DNA of 64,000 bases from NCBI GenBank assembly GCA_006226425.1, contig SBGX01000027.1:1-64000 (forward strand). The letters are read 5' to 3'. Shown in pieces: positions 7,242 through 16,825 of this stretch. The position numbers and the translations under genes were made by a program. Each line of letters starts with the position of its first letter. Position 1 is the stretch's first letter. The stretch comes from Bacteroidota bacterium (GTDB taxonomy: Bacteria; Bacteroidota; Bacteroidia; Flavobacteriales_D; Crocinitomicaceae). The notes beneath the pieces are model-generated. The model worked only from the letters and a program-made list of their open reading frames with translations. It ran no database searches and was not told where the DNA came from.

Positions 7242-8396
7242 ATGATGAGAAGTTACCCCCGGAGTTTTTGGTTGGCCAGTTTGTCCATGTTGCTATTCAT
7301 GGTCGGGTTTAATTTGATCATTCCGGAGTTAAATGACTTCATCGTTCGCCTGGGGGGAATCGAATACAAGGGGTTGATTTTCACGGTGTTTACTATTTCA
7401 GCAGCCATTGCAAGGCCATTCTCTGGCCGCTTGTCCGATTATGTTGGCAGGAAATGGGTGATGTATGCGGGGGTGGCAATTGCTACCGGAGTAATGTTTT
7501 TATATCCTTTGTCAAGTTCCGTCCTCATTTTTTTAATGTTGCGCTTTATCCATGGCCTGGGAGTTGGATTTACGCCAACCGGTGCGACGGCCTTAATTAC
7601 GGATTTGTTGCCTCCGGATCGTCGTGGTTCCGGGATGGGACTGTGGGGAACTTTCATTTCTTTGGGAATCGGTTTGGGGCAGATCATGAGTTATTATGTC
7701 GTCCGGGAATTCGGATTCAATGGTCTTTTTATCTGTTCTTCCATTCTGACTGTTGCATCAAGTATCTTACTTTTTTGGGTGGAGGAAACCCTGGAACATA
7801 AGGAAAAACCAGGTTGGCGACATTTGGTACTGAAGTGGAGGGATGTTTTTGAACCCCCAGTAATGCCTGCTGCCATGGTCATGTTTTTTACGGCCAGTTG
7901 TTCCGGAATCATTTTTGTGATTTCGCCTGACTTTTCAGGGTTTCTAGGGATTCCAAACAAAGGCTGGTTCTTTTTGTTTTACGTGCTTTCAACCATTTTT
8001 GTGCGTTTGTTTTCGGGCAGACTTTCAGACGTTTGGGGCAGAAGACAAACCCTGATTCTCGGGGTAAGCATCCTGATTATAAGTATGATTTTGCTGGCTT
8101 TCTCGCGAGATACGCTCACCTATACAATCGCATCAGTAATCTTCGGAATGGCCACCGGATTGAGTAGTCCAACCCTTTTTGCGTGGACAGCAGATCTTTC
8201 CCATCCAAATCGTCGGGGAGTGGGTTCAGGAACCCTCTTCATCGCCCTCGAGTTCGGAGTAATGTTCGGCTCGTTTTCGACCACCTGGTTTTATCATAGT
8301 AACATAGAATCCATTCGCTCCAGCTTTTTCTTTGCCTGTGGTTGTGCCTTTGTTGCCCTGCTCTATCTCATCTGGCATTTGCGATACAGAAAATGA
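7242..8396 (+). CDS. Major facilitator superfamily transporter
   Basis: This 384-residue protein has about twelve hydrophobic segments and the MFS motif A twice at equivalent positions of the two halves: GRLSDYVGRK after helix 2 and GRLSDVWGRR after helix 8. That makes it an inner-membrane secondary transporter, most like drug/proton antiporters; the substrate cannot be read. Two consecutive ATGs open the frame and the second may be the real start, because the -7 box is only one base upstream of the first. The ABC exporter genes begin 37 bases later and may be cotranscribed. Confidence 0.9.
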   Translation: MMRSYPRSFWLASLSMLLFMVGFNLIIPELNDFIVRLGGIEYKGLIFTVFTISAAIARPFSGRLSDYVGRKWVMYAGVAIATGVMFLYPLSSSVLIFLMLRFIHGLGVGFTPTGATALITDLLPPDRRGSGMGLWGTFISLGIGLGQIMSYYVVREFGFNGLFICSSILTVASSILLFWVEETLEHKEKPGWRHLVLKWRDVFEPPVMPAAMVMFFTASCSGIIFVISPDFSGFLGIPNKGWFFLFYVLSTIFVRLFSGRLSDVWGRRQTLILGVSILIISMILLAFSRDTLTYTIASVIFGMATGLSSPTLFAWTADLSHPNRRGVGSGTLFIALEFGVMFGSFSTTWFYHSNIESIRSSFFFACGCAFVALLYLIWHLRYRK

Positions 8397-8433
8397 TAAA
8401 AAGCCTTATCTTCGCTGCCAAAGAGATGAAACT

Positions 8434-9204
8434 ATGATTCGAGTTGAACACCTCAAAAAAGAGTTTGTTTTAACCAGGAAATTGCAAAAGGAACTGGCGA
8501 CGAAAGACAAGGTAGCAAAAGCCGTTAACGACGTTAGTTTTGAGTGCCAGCCCGGAAGGATTTTTTCCTTACTGGGACCAAATGGAGCAGGTAAGACAAC
8601 AACCATGCGGATGCTATCAACGCTTTTCATTCCAACAGGAGGAAAGATTGAAGTAGCTGGAATTGATGCGATAGCTGAACCTGAGGAAGCTCGGAAAAAA
8701 ATCGGATTTTTAACAGGATCGACCGGTTTGTATGCGCGATTGACACCGAACGAACTCATTAAATACTTTGCAGATCTCTACGGGGTTTCGAAGCAGGATT
8801 TTGAGCAGCGAAAGAATCATTTGTACGATCTGTTGGACATGCATGAGTTCCAACACAAGCGAATCGGGAAGTTAAGCACCGGAATGAAACAGAAAGTTTC
8901 GATTTGCCGAACGATGATTCACGACCCGGAAGTGGTGATCTTTGATGAGCCTACCAGTGGCCTGGACGTAATCACTGCAGAAAATATTATCCAGTTGATT
9001 CGGGATTGTAAGGAACAACAGAAAACGGTGATCTTTTCGAGTCACATTATGAGTGAAGTTGATTTGCTTTGTGATGACCTGGCGATCATAGATAAAGGAA
9101 ACATGGTGTATAGTGGAACCATGGAGGATTTTCGATCGCAAATGCAGTCCAAGAATCTGACTTCAGAATTCATCCGCTTAATCAATGAAAATCGAGCATC
9201 ATGA
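8434..9204 (+). CDS. ABC transporter ATP-binding protein (NatA-like)
   Basis: This 256-residue ABC ATPase has Walker A GPNGAGKTT (48-56), the signature LSTGMKQ (147-153) and Walker B VVIFDEP (167-173). The frame is open upstream to 8332, but that part overlaps the MFS gene and has no ABC similarity, so ATG 8434 (MIRVEHLKK) is taken as the start. The order ATPase then permease with an ATGA overlap, and the permease type, match NatAB exporters, known for sodium extrusion in Bacillus. Real substrates vary, so the sodium role is inference. Confidence 0.93.
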   Translation: MIRVEHLKKEFVLTRKLQKELATKDKVAKAVNDVSFECQPGRIFSLLGPNGAGKTTTMRMLSTLFIPTGGKIEVAGIDAIAEPEEARKKIGFLTGSTGLYARLTPNELIKYFADLYGVSKQDFEQRKNHLYDLLDMHEFQHKRIGKLSTGMKQKVSICRTMIHDPEVVIFDEPTSGLDVITAENIIQLIRDCKEQQKTVIFSSHIMSEVDLLCDDLAIIDKGNMVYSGTMEDFRSQMQSKNLTSEFIRLINENRAS

Positions 9205-10394
9205 TCAGAACGATATTTAAGAAAGAACTCCTGGAAACGTTGCGCGATCGTAGAACGATCATTACGATGATTGTGATTCCGACGATGATCTTCCCACTGA
9301 TCATGACCGTATTTTTTAAAGTATCCGATAATTTCACGAAAGAAGCCTCTGAAAAGACCGTACAAATAGGAATTGTAAGTGAGGAAGGGAACTCTCGTTT
9401 TATCCCTGCTTTGCAGTCGCTTCCGAAAGAGTTAGGTAAACGGGCAATTCACGTTTATAGCGATACAGCTCAGCTTCGAAATGATATTGGTTCGGATAGC
9501 GTGCAGATCGGATTTTTTATTCCATCAAATTATGCTGCCGTATTCGATTCGAGTTCACAAGTGTCACTTCGGGTATATTACAATGCCACGAAAGTAGGGA
9601 TGAAAGAGCGTGCTAAAGTGCTGATGGAAGCCGTTCAGACCCAGGTGAAAGCTTATCGATATAATAAGTTACGAATTGATGCACGACAGCTGGAGCCCGT
9701 TGTAGCGGAGTATGAGAACGTGGCGAGCGTGAAGGAAACCGTGGGGAAGCTGGTCGGAGGATTTTTGCCCTATCTCTTTATCGCTTTTGGGTTCATGGGC
9801 TGTATGTATCCGGCCATTGATTTGTTTACAGGTGAAAAAGAGCGTGGAACTCTTGAAACACTCCTCACCGCGCCAGCCTCTCGTTGGCAGATTTTGATTG
9901 GAAAAATGGGAGTGGTCGTACTTTCAGGATTGATTGCTGCCTCCTTTACCATGTTGGGGATTTTCCTGACAATCGAAGTGTTTGACATCATTCAGGACCC
10001 CAAAATTCTGGATGTGATTCATCAGGTATTGACGCTCAAATTCGTGTTGATGTTCTACCTGTTATTGATTCCACTGATCATCTTCTTTGCGGGAGTGATG
10101 ATCCCGATAGCCGTGTATGCAAAGACCTTTAAAGAAGCACAAAGTATCATTGCGCCAATGAATGCGGTTATTGTTCTTCCGGCGATGGTCGGATTCTTTC
10201 CAGGGATTGAGTTGAACATGACAACGGCCTGTATTCCGGTGGTCAATATTGTCCTGGCAACCAAGGAATTGATTGCGGGAACATTGCAAATGCCCTATGT
10301 TCTGTTGAGTTTTGGAATTATGCTCGCACTGGCATCACTGTCCATCATGTTCTCATACAAACGCTTCGGAAAAGAAGGAAACCTGGTTACTTAG
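9201..10394 (+). CDS. ABC transporter permease (NatB/ABC-2 type)
   Basis: This 397-residue inner-membrane permease has an N-terminal helix, a large extracytoplasmic domain (about residues 45-190) and five or six C-terminal membrane segments, the ABC-2 layout. The GEKERGTLETLLTAP motif after the extracytoplasmic domain is typical of NatB-like exporters. It overlaps the ATPase by four bases (ATGA), so subunits are translationally coupled. The 3' end overlaps the convergent coiled-coil protein gene by 8 bases. Substrate: possibly Na+ or another small toxic compound; unproven. Confidence 0.9.
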   Translation: MIRTIFKKELLETLRDRRTIITMIVIPTMIFPLIMTVFFKVSDNFTKEASEKTVQIGIVSEEGNSRFIPALQSLPKELGKRAIHVYSDTAQLRNDIGSDSVQIGFFIPSNYAAVFDSSSQVSLRVYYNATKVGMKERAKVLMEAVQTQVKAYRYNKLRIDARQLEPVVAEYENVASVKETVGKLVGGFLPYLFIAFGFMGCMYPAIDLFTGEKERGTLETLLTAPASRWQILIGKMGVVVLSGLIAASFTMLGIFLTIEVFDIIQDPKILDVIHQVLTLKFVLMFYLLLIPLIIFFAGVMIPIAVYAKTFKEAQSIIAPMNAVIVLPAMVGFFPGIELNMTTACIPVVNIVLATKELIAGTLQMPYVLLSFGIMLALASLSIMFSYKRFGKEGNLVT

Positions 10395-12012
10395 GCTGTT
10401 TGTCTTCAAAGGAGATCATATCCCGAACAATCACTTCTGGATTGAGGGATGAGTTCAATACCCGGAGATGAGCCTTGCGCTTTTTGCTCATGGCAAAGCG
10501 AACGGCATTCTGAAAATTCTGAATCCGGACCTGCTGAATCCGAAGGTCTTCCAAAGCGATGAGGGAAAGTTCATCCTTGTCTGTCCAACGTTCCAGAACT
10601 TGTTCATCTTTTTGAATGCTGTCGAGGTAGCTCAAGTTTACGAGGGCAGAGTCTGTTTCCGGGTAGAGGTATTGTTGACAAAGCTCGAAATTTTTGGCGT
10701 AGGATTTTTTGATCCCCAGCAGGTCCTTTTGGATTTGTTCTCCTTCTTTTTTCAAAGAGCCCTGTTTGGCTTGCATTTGTTCGTAGGAAGATTGACGGGC
10801 CTGGTGCAGAGAGTCAATTCGAAAGATTTCGTTGCGCGCCATTTGCATTTTCTCCCGGATGATTCGAGCTGAATCAATAGAACTCAATTCCTGATATAAT
10901 TTCAGTGCTTTTTTATACTCTTTACCGTCGAGAAGTGATTGAGCCTGGGCAAGACCTTCCTGCAGTTTTTTCTTTCGCTCTTCAGCTTGTTCTTTCGCCA
11001 GACGAAGTCGTTCTTCTTCCTCCTTTTTTCGCAGTTCTTCCAGCCTTTTTTGCTCGGCTTCGTCAGCTATTTTTTGCTTGCGTAAACGTTCTTGCTCTTG
11101 TCTGAATTGATAATCCTTGAAACAAGAGGTGTTAGAGTCACAAGGGATAATGCTGATTTCACGAATGTTTGGAAGCTTTTGTCCACGTTGAAATGAAAAC
11201 AAGGGGTTTTTGATTTCTCCAAAATCAGGGACTTTGAGTAATGAGTCACTCCATAAGCTAACAACAGGGTTCATCGGAGTGATCGTATCCAGGATATATA
11301 GCTTTCCCTGAATGATTGATAACTTGTTTTTCTGGTCGTAGTTTTTCCAGAACTTTGCGATGAAGTCGGAACTATCATAATCAATTACCTTATCACCGGT
11401 TTGGATATCCTGGACCCAGCGAGCGTAAATCATACCGTGTTTATAAGTGATCTTTTCCAGAATGTTATTGCTTTGTTGCACCCAAATACTATCTGGATAG
11501 CCCTTAAGGTCAAATTTCCCAGAGTAGTTTTGCTTGGTTTTTCGATCTGTAAAATCAAGTTGGAAAGCACCTTGTGGAATTCCTTTTTTGAAATTGATTT
11601 GACTCTCAATTCGTTGAATTCTGGAAGTCAATTTTCGACTCCTGGGATTGTAAAACTGAATGCGGTAAGAAGTCTTCCAAAGACCTTCCGGAGAACCTTC
11701 GTCATAGACCCCCAGGTATGAACTAATAATACGTATCTTATTACGTTCTTCTCCATTAATATTTTTCTTGTAGGCCGATATTTTCCAGGCTCCGGTCCGT
11801 AAGTTCGTATCGAAATCTCCCTCATAGGTAAATAGATCGGAGCGGTATTTGAAATGTCCCTGATAAATACGGTCTGCACTTTGCGTTTCGAAGTATTGAT
11901 AAGTAGCCTTTCCACTTTCGTAGGTTCCCTGGTATTGTTTTAGTTCCTGGGCGTTGATTTGAAGGGCCGTGGACAGGAGACACAGCACTGAAAGAAAAGG
12001 AGTGAACTTCAT
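10387..12012 (-). CDS. Secreted protein with beta-rich N-half and charged coiled coil
   Basis: This 541-residue protein of no recognised family has a signal peptide (cleavage near INAQ, residue 21). The first half (about 25-300) contains short repeated Y-G-x-F/W strands (for example YQGTYESG, YEGDFDTN, YSGKFDLKG) resembling MORN-type or tally-like beta repeats. From about residue 310 the sequence is a long Glu/Lys/Arg-rich helix with heptad spacing (KKEEEERLRLAKEQ), then a short TPR-like segment (KEYKKALKLYQEL) and a further helical tail. It is expected in the periplasm or outer membrane. It stands alone, convergent with the ABC permease. Function unknown. Confidence 0.78.
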   Translation of the reverse strand: MKFTPFLSVLCLLSTALQINAQELKQYQGTYESGKATYQYFETQSADRIYQGHFKYRSDLFTYEGDFDTNLRTGAWKISAYKKNINGEERNKIRIISSYLGVYDEGSPEGLWKTSYRIQFYNPRSRKLTSRIQRIESQINFKKGIPQGAFQLDFTDRKTKQNYSGKFDLKGYPDSIWVQQSNNILEKITYKHGMIYARWVQDIQTGDKVIDYDSSDFIAKFWKNYDQKNKLSIIQGKLYILDTITPMNPVVSLWSDSLLKVPDFGEIKNPLFSFQRGQKLPNIREISIIPCDSNTSCFKDYQFRQEQERLRKQKIADEAEQKRLEELRKKEEEERLRLAKEQAEERKKKLQEGLAQAQSLLDGKEYKKALKLYQELSSIDSARIIREKMQMARNEIFRIDSLHQARQSSYEQMQAKQGSLKKEGEQIQKDLLGIKKSYAKNFELCQQYLYPETDSALVNLSYLDSIQKDEQVLERWTDKDELSLIALEDLRIQQVRIQNFQNAVRFAMSKKRKAHLRVLNSSLNPEVIVRDMISFEDKQPK

Positions 12013-12070
12013 AAAGTTTATTTTTCGTTTCTACAGCACAAAAATAATGCCTCTTCGGAAATAGAGGTGT

Positions 12071-13504
12071 TTAATCCCCGATTCGAACGAATTGCGCGAT
12101 GCTCTCAATATGACTCGTATGTGGAAATTGATCCACGAGACTGAGTTTTTTGAGATCATAACCTGCCGACATCAGTGTATCGGTGTCCCGAGCTTGCGTC
12201 GCCGGATTACAGGAGATATAAACAATGCGTTCCGCCCCAAGTTGGATGATTTTTTGAAGCGTTTTCGGAGCAATTCCAGCTCTTGGAGGGTCCAAAACGA
12301 TGCAGGCAATTTTTCCGGCGTACTCAGGGTATTGAAAGAGAAATTTCCCGACATCTGCCGCGTAAAAACGTACTTTTTCAATCTTATTGTAGCGGGCATT
12401 TTCCTGCGCATTTTGAATGGCTTCTGGGACAATATCTACTCCGATGATTTCACTTTCCGGAGATCTTCTCGCGAGGAGCTGTCCAATTGTTCCGGTTCCA
12501 CAAAAGAGGTCCATGACCACCTTTCCACTCAAATCCAGGTCTTCAAAGACATAGTTGAGCGCCTGTTCATAGAGCAGACTGGCGCTGGCTGGATTCGTCT
12601 GAAAAAAGCTTTCCATACTGATCTCAAAGAAGAGATCATTGAGTTGCTCGATCAATTTATTTTCCCCGAAGACCAATTGACTGCTTCCGTTTTCGATCTT
12701 CGCCCGATCGGCCACATCATCGTTGACAGTGTGTCGAAAACCGGCCAGTCTTTTCCCCAATAATTCCTGAAGAAAGGCTGAAAACTCCTGCACATTGAAT
12801 TGTTCCAGTCCCTCGGAGGAAGTCACCAGATTGATGAGTAATTGGTCCTGATGAAATGATTTCCGAACCAGTAAATGTCTGAAAAAACCTGTTTTCTGAG
12901 GCGGATGCCAGGCAGGGAGGCCCGTTTTCTCCAGAAAGGTCCTGATTAGATGCAGTTTGTTTTCCAGTTCCTGATCAAACATACCGCTTTCTTTGTTCAG
13001 GGATTCGACTTTCCACCATGTTCCTCTTCGTTTTGATCCGAGGGCAAAAGCATGATCTTTTTCCTCGTTGCTTTCCAAATCGTGTTCGATACTGGAAAAG
13101 CTATACTCCATTTTGTTGCGGTAATTAAAGTGCTTCGGAGAGGAAATGAAGCGATCAAAACGTTCGTGAATGTCCTGAACATTGGCCAGTTTTCTGAAAA
13201 CGGTCAGGCTTGACTCTTTCTTCATGCTTTCCTGCTCGGCGACCGGGACAAAAATGTACGGTGCTCCTGAAATTTCCTGATAGTCCAGGGCTTGCTCAAT
13301 GGGAGCTCGTTCAATGATGTCGAGTAACTTACATTCGATATGTCTCTTCCTCTTTTTACTAATTCGGGCTCGAACCAGTTGTCCTGGAAAGCTATTTTCG
13401 ACAAAAACGACTAATTCTCCCTGTTCGGTCGGAAGTTTACAAATACCTTTTCCACCCAGGGAGTAATCCGTGATTCTTAATTCCAGAACGTCACCTCGTT
13501 TCAT
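12071..13504 (-). CDS. RlmD/RumA-family RNA uracil-C5 methyltransferase lacking the Fe-S cysteines
   Basis: This 477-residue protein has an N-terminal TRAM domain (about 1-65) and a C-terminal SAM-dependent methyltransferase domain with DLFCGTGTIG (332-341), LDPPRAG (404-410), the catalytic Cys in YISCNP (C432) and the general base E467 near the end. These define the m5U RNA methyltransferase family (RlmC, RlmD, TrmA-like). RlmD (23S rRNA U1939) normally binds a 4Fe-4S cluster by a CX5CX2C motif just after TRAM. Here that region reads SGAPYIFVPVAEQ and has no cysteine; only two Cys (22 and 58) lie in the first 200 residues. The fold is full-length, so it looks like a clusterless subgroup. The target (U1939, U747 or tRNA U54) is not determined. 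Confidence 0.9.
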   Translation of the reverse strand: MKRGDVLELRITDYSLGGKGICKLPTEQGELVVFVENSFPGQLVRARISKKRKRHIECKLLDIIERAPIEQALDYQEISGAPYIFVPVAEQESMKKESSLTVFRKLANVQDIHERFDRFISSPKHFNYRNKMEYSFSSIEHDLESNEEKDHAFALGSKRRGTWWKVESLNKESGMFDQELENKLHLIRTFLEKTGLPAWHPPQKTGFFRHLLVRKSFHQDQLLINLVTSSEGLEQFNVQEFSAFLQELLGKRLAGFRHTVNDDVADRAKIENGSSQLVFGENKLIEQLNDLFFEISMESFFQTNPASASLLYEQALNYVFEDLDLSGKVVMDLFCGTGTIGQLLARRSPESEIIGVDIVPEAIQNAQENARYNKIEKVRFYAADVGKFLFQYPEYAGKIACIVLDPPRAGIAPKTLQKIIQLGAERIVYISCNPATQARDTDTLMSAGYDLKKLSLVDQFPHTSHIESIAQFVRIGD

Positions 13505-13532
13505 ATAACTCAGAACAAAATACGGGTAATAC

Positions 13533-14333
13533 TTAATTCAATCCGCGAATGATTCCTTTATCGGATTGCTTGATAAATTCGAGGACTTGTCTACGGTTTT
13601 TAGTATCGGGCAATCCATCTTCAATCAATTCCATTCCTTTCGAAATGTTATTGTTTTGAACAAAGAGAATTCGGTAAATGTCTTCGATTTCTCTGACCTG
13701 CTCGTCACTGTATCCTCTTCTCCTCAATCCAACTGAATTGACCCCGGCAAAAGTGAGCGGTTCTCGGGCGGCTTTCACAAATGGAGGAACGTTTTTACGA
13801 ACCAGAGAAGCACCGGCAATAAATGCATGGGCTCCAATCCGGACAAACTGTTGCGCCACCACTGTCCCTTCCAAAATGGCAAAATCTTCAATGATGACGT
13901 GCCCTGAAAGACCAACATATGAGGCCAAAATCACGTGATCTCCGATTTGGCAATCATGAGCGACGTGCACGTAAGTCATCAACAGGCAATTTGACCCGAT
14001 CTTTGTTTTCATCTGATCACTGGTTCCCCGGTGGATGGTAACGCATTCCCGGATGCGCGTGTTGTCACCGATTTCAACCGTGGTGTATTCCCCTTCAAAT
14101 TTCAGATCCTGGGGTACCGCACCAATGACGCTCCCTGGAAAAATTTCACAATTTTTTCCGATCCGGGTTCCGGGATAGATCGTCACATTTGAGTGAATTC
14201 GCGTATTCTCACCGATAACAACGTCTTCGTAAATACTTGAAAAGGGGTCAATTTGGACACCCTGACTTAAAGTCGCGTCCGGTGAAACGTATGCCTGCGG
14301 AGAGATCATGTTATTCTTCTTTGTCTTTGACAA
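13533..14333 (-). CDS. lpxA: UDP-N-acetylglucosamine acyltransferase
   Basis: This 266-residue LpxA carries out the first step of lipid A synthesis, transferring a 3-hydroxyacyl chain from ACP to the 3-OH of UDP-GlcNAc. The left-handed beta-helix is shown by repeated hexapeptides over residues 10-190 (for example IGENTR, IGKNCE, IGDNTR), and the HVAHDCQIGDH block contains the catalytic His. A C-terminal helical domain follows. The ATG at 14333 lies 23 bases inside lpxC/fabZ. It is the last gene of the lpxD-lpxC/fabZ-lpxA run and sits 28 bases upstream of the RlmD-like gene, which may be on the same transcript. Confidence 0.96.
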   Translation of the reverse strand: MSKTKKNNMISPQAYVSPDATLSQGVQIDPFSSIYEDVVIGENTRIHSNVTIYPGTRIGKNCEIFPGSVIGAVPQDLKFEGEYTTVEIGDNTRIRECVTIHRGTSDQMKTKIGSNCLLMTYVHVAHDCQIGDHVILASYVGLSGHVIIEDFAILEGTVVAQQFVRIGAHAFIAGASLVRKNVPPFVKAAREPLTFAGVNSVGLRRRGYSDEQVREIEDIYRILFVQNNNISKGMELIEDGLPDTKNRRQVLEFIKQSDKGIIRGLN

Positions 14334-15720
14334 CCTGCGCCAGCATTTCTGCTTCTACCACAGGTTTTCCGTTTACGTATGCCACTCCGGCCATATTGAC
14401 AAGCCCTCTTCTGATTGGGCTGACCAACCTGAGCTCAAAAACGAGGGTGTCTCCCGGAAGTACTTTCTGCTTGAATTTGACTTTGTCAATTTTCATGAAG
14501 TAGGTCGAGTAGAGGTGTGGATCTTCCACTTTATCCAGTGCGAAGATTCCTCCCACCTGAGCCATTGCTTCAATTTGCAAAACACCAGGAAAAACGGGAT
14601 TGGAGGGGAAATGCCCCTGGAACATTGGTTCGTTCATGGTCACGTTCTTCACTCCAATGATGCTTTCTTCTCCAATTTCCATCACTTTATCAACGAGGAG
14701 AAAGGGGAAGCGGTGAGGAAGCATTTTTTCAATGTCGTTGATATCGTACAAAGGTTCTTTACTCAGATCGAATTGACGTCCTTGCTTTTCCTGTTTTTTA
14801 ATTTGTTCTTTCAGAACTTTTGCGAAACGCACATTTCCGGAGTGTCCCGGACGGGCGCCTAAGATGTGGGCTTTGATTGGTCTTCCAACCAGCGCAAGGT
14901 CACCGACAATGTCAAGCAATTTATGTCGTGCCGGTTCGTTTTCAAATTTCAATTTGGAGCTATTCAAAACTCCGATACCTTCAACCTGAATTTTTAATTC
15001 TTCTTTACCAAGCAATTTGGCGAGGCGCTCCAGTTCTTCCTGACTTACGTCTTCCCGATCAACCAGGACGATGGCGTTGTCCAAATCTCCTCCTTTGATG
15101 AGGTTGTTTTTGGCCAAAAATTCTAGTTCGCGAAGAAAAACAAAGGTACGACAAGGGGCAATGTGCTCCTGAAACTCACCAATGTGGTACATACTGGCAT
15201 GTTGGGTTCCCAATACCGGGGAATTGTAATCCACCATCACCGTAATTCGATAGTTCTCGTCTGGAATAGCGAGGAATTCAATTCCTCTTTCAGTGTCTTC
15301 CCAGGGAATATTTTCGTTTAATTCGAAGTAAACACGTTCTTCTTCCTGCTCTTCGTAACCCGCTTTTTCAATGGCTTCGACAAACGGCCAGGAGCTCCCA
15401 TCCATAATTGGGATTTCAGGACCATTGACTTTGATCAGCGCATTGTCCACCTGCATCCCGTAAAGAGCTGCCAGTACGTGTTCAGTTGTATGAACCCGGG
15501 CACCGTTTTGTTCGAGGGTCGTTCCCCGATCCGTAGCAACAACCAGGTCTGCATCAGCTTTGATGAAAGGCTCTCCATCCAGATCCGTTCGTTGGAATTT
15601 ATAACCGTGGTTTGTCGGAGCAGGACAAATTTCAAGCTTTACCTGCTGTCCGGTGTGTAATCCAACCCCGGATAAAAGAATGCGTTCTTTGAGTGTTCGC
15701 TGTTTCTCAGCCATTGACAT
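14311..15720 (-). CDS. lpxC-fabZ: Bifunctional UDP-3-O-acyl-GlcNAc deacetylase / 3-hydroxyacyl-ACP dehydratase
   Basis: This 469-residue fusion joins two normally separate enzymes. The N-terminal part (about 1-305) is LpxC, the zinc deacetylase committing UDP-GlcNAc to lipid A: HTTEH (77-81), [11 protein letters not shown] and GHSGNV supply zinc ligands and catalytic residues. The C-terminal part (about 320-469) is FabZ, which dehydrates 3-hydroxyacyl-ACP: [10 protein letters not shown] and [11 protein letters not shown] hold its His and surrounding motif. The two activities compete for 3-hydroxymyristoyl-type ACP at the lipid A/fatty-acid branch, so the fusion fixes their ratio. The fusion is known in Bacteroidota. 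It overlaps lpxD by 14 bases and lpxA by 23. Residue 3 is an alternative start. Confidence 0.96.
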   Translation of the reverse strand: MSMAEKQRTLKERILLSGVGLHTGQQVKLEICPAPTNHGYKFQRTDLDGEPFIKADADLVVATDRGTTLEQNGARVHTTEHVLAALYGMQVDNALIKVNGPEIPIMDGSSWPFVEAIEKAGYEEQEEERVYFELNENIPWEDTERGIEFLAIPDENYRITVMVDYNSPVLGTQHASMYHIGEFQEHIAPCRTFVFLRELEFLAKNNLIKGGDLDNAIVLVDREDVSQEELERLAKLLGKEELKIQVEGIGVLNSSKLKFENEPARHKLLDIVGDLALVGRPIKAHILGARPGHSGNVRFAKVLKEQIKKQEKQGRQFDLSKEPLYDINDIEKMLPHRFPFLLVDKVMEIGEESIIGVKNVTMNEPMFQGHFPSNPVFPGVLQIEAMAQVGGIFALDKVEDPHLYSTYFMKIDKVKFKQKVLPGDTLVFELRLVSPIRRGLVNMAGVAYVNGKPVVEAEMLAQVVKDKEE

Positions 15721-16759
15721 TTTTTTTCGTTAGTTCTTTCAGTTTTTGATCGAATTCCTGGATTTTGTTCAGGATGAAAGGCAATTTTCTAAAACCGAAA
15801 TAAGATTTTTTGAAGTCATCAATCGGAATACCTGGAGAGCCCATGAGCGTTTCTGCTTTTTTGACTGTTCTTGGGATTCCTGATTGTGCGACAATCTTAG
15901 ATTCATCGGCAATATGAAGGTGCCCTGAAATTCCAGCCTGACCTCCAATCATAACGCGTTCACCGATTTTCGCTGATCCTGCAACGCCCACCTGTGCAGC
16001 CATGGCAGTGTTCTTCCCAACCTCCACATTGTGTGCCAGGTGCACAAGATTGTCGAGCTTAACTCCTTTTCGTAGAATGGTAGAGCCTAGCGTGGCCCGG
16101 TCGATAGTGGTATTCGAACCGATTTCGACAAAGTCTTCGATGATCACATTTCCAATTTGGGGAACTTTCTGATAAGCTCCTTCTTCATCGGGAACGAAAC
16201 CGAAGCCATCCGCTCCGATAATAGCGCCAGCGTGAATAATACAGTTGGTCCCAACTTTACAATCAGCATAGATAGTTGCTCCCGGGAAGATGGTTGTATG
16301 ATCTCCGATCTCCACGTGATCTCCAATGTAAACGTTCGGATAAATTTTGACCCCGTCACCTATTTTGGCATTTTCTCCAATGTAGGCGAAAGCTCCCAAA
16401 TAAAGGTCTTTTCCTACGATGGCACTTTCCGAAATGTGCGAGTTTGCTTCAATTTGAGGTTTTTTCTCCCTCATCTGATTGTACACCTCCAATAATTTGG
16501 CAAAGCACGCATAAGCGTCGTCGACTTTAACCAATGTAAGTGTTTCGGGAAGAGGTCTATTGGGTTCAAAGCTTTTATTGACAATGCAAATAGAAGCTCC
16601 GGTAGAATAAATGTATTCTTCGTATTTCGGATTAGACAGGAACGAAAGGGTACCTTGAGTTCCCTCTTCAATTTTGGAAAGCTGACTAACTGTAATGTCA
16701 GGGTTTCCAACGATTTCACCTGTTAAAATTGTAGCAATTTGAGCTGCTGAAAATTCCAT
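15707..16759 (-). CDS. lpxD: UDP-3-O-acylglucosamine N-acyltransferase
   Basis: This 350-residue LpxD adds the second acyl chain to UDP-3-O-acyl-GlcN in lipid A synthesis. An N-terminal uridine-binding domain (about 1-100) precedes a hexapeptide-repeat beta-helix (about 105-310); [11 protein letters not shown] holds the catalytic His. Being first in the lpxD-lpxC/fabZ-lpxA run, it likely carries the promoter. A perfect -7 box TATTTTTG lies on the minus strand at 16771-16764, four bases before the ATG, which would leave nearly no leader. Confidence 0.96.
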   Translation of the reverse strand: MEFSAAQIATILTGEIVGNPDITVSQLSKIEEGTQGTLSFLSNPKYEEYIYSTGASICIVNKSFEPNRPLPETLTLVKVDDAYACFAKLLEVYNQMREKKPQIEANSHISESAIVGKDLYLGAFAYIGENAKIGDGVKIYPNVYIGDHVEIGDHTTIFPGATIYADCKVGTNCIIHAGAIIGADGFGFVPDEEGAYQKVPQIGNVIIEDFVEIGSNTTIDRATLGSTILRKGVKLDNLVHLAHNVEVGKNTAMAAQVGVAGSAKIGERVMIGGQAGISGHLHIADESKIVAQSGIPRTVKKAETLMGSPGIPIDDFKKSYFGFRKLPFILNKIQEFDQKLKELTKKNVNG

Positions 16760-16825
16760 TGTTCAAAAATATAAAGAAAATTGAGAAAAGGAGTCTAGAT
16801 TCTGATTTTGGTAAATGCTTCTTAT

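Noticed and set aside
14311-15720. LpxC-FabZ fusion as a novel gene fusion
   Set aside because: It is an established feature of Bacteroidota and was not counted as a discovery.
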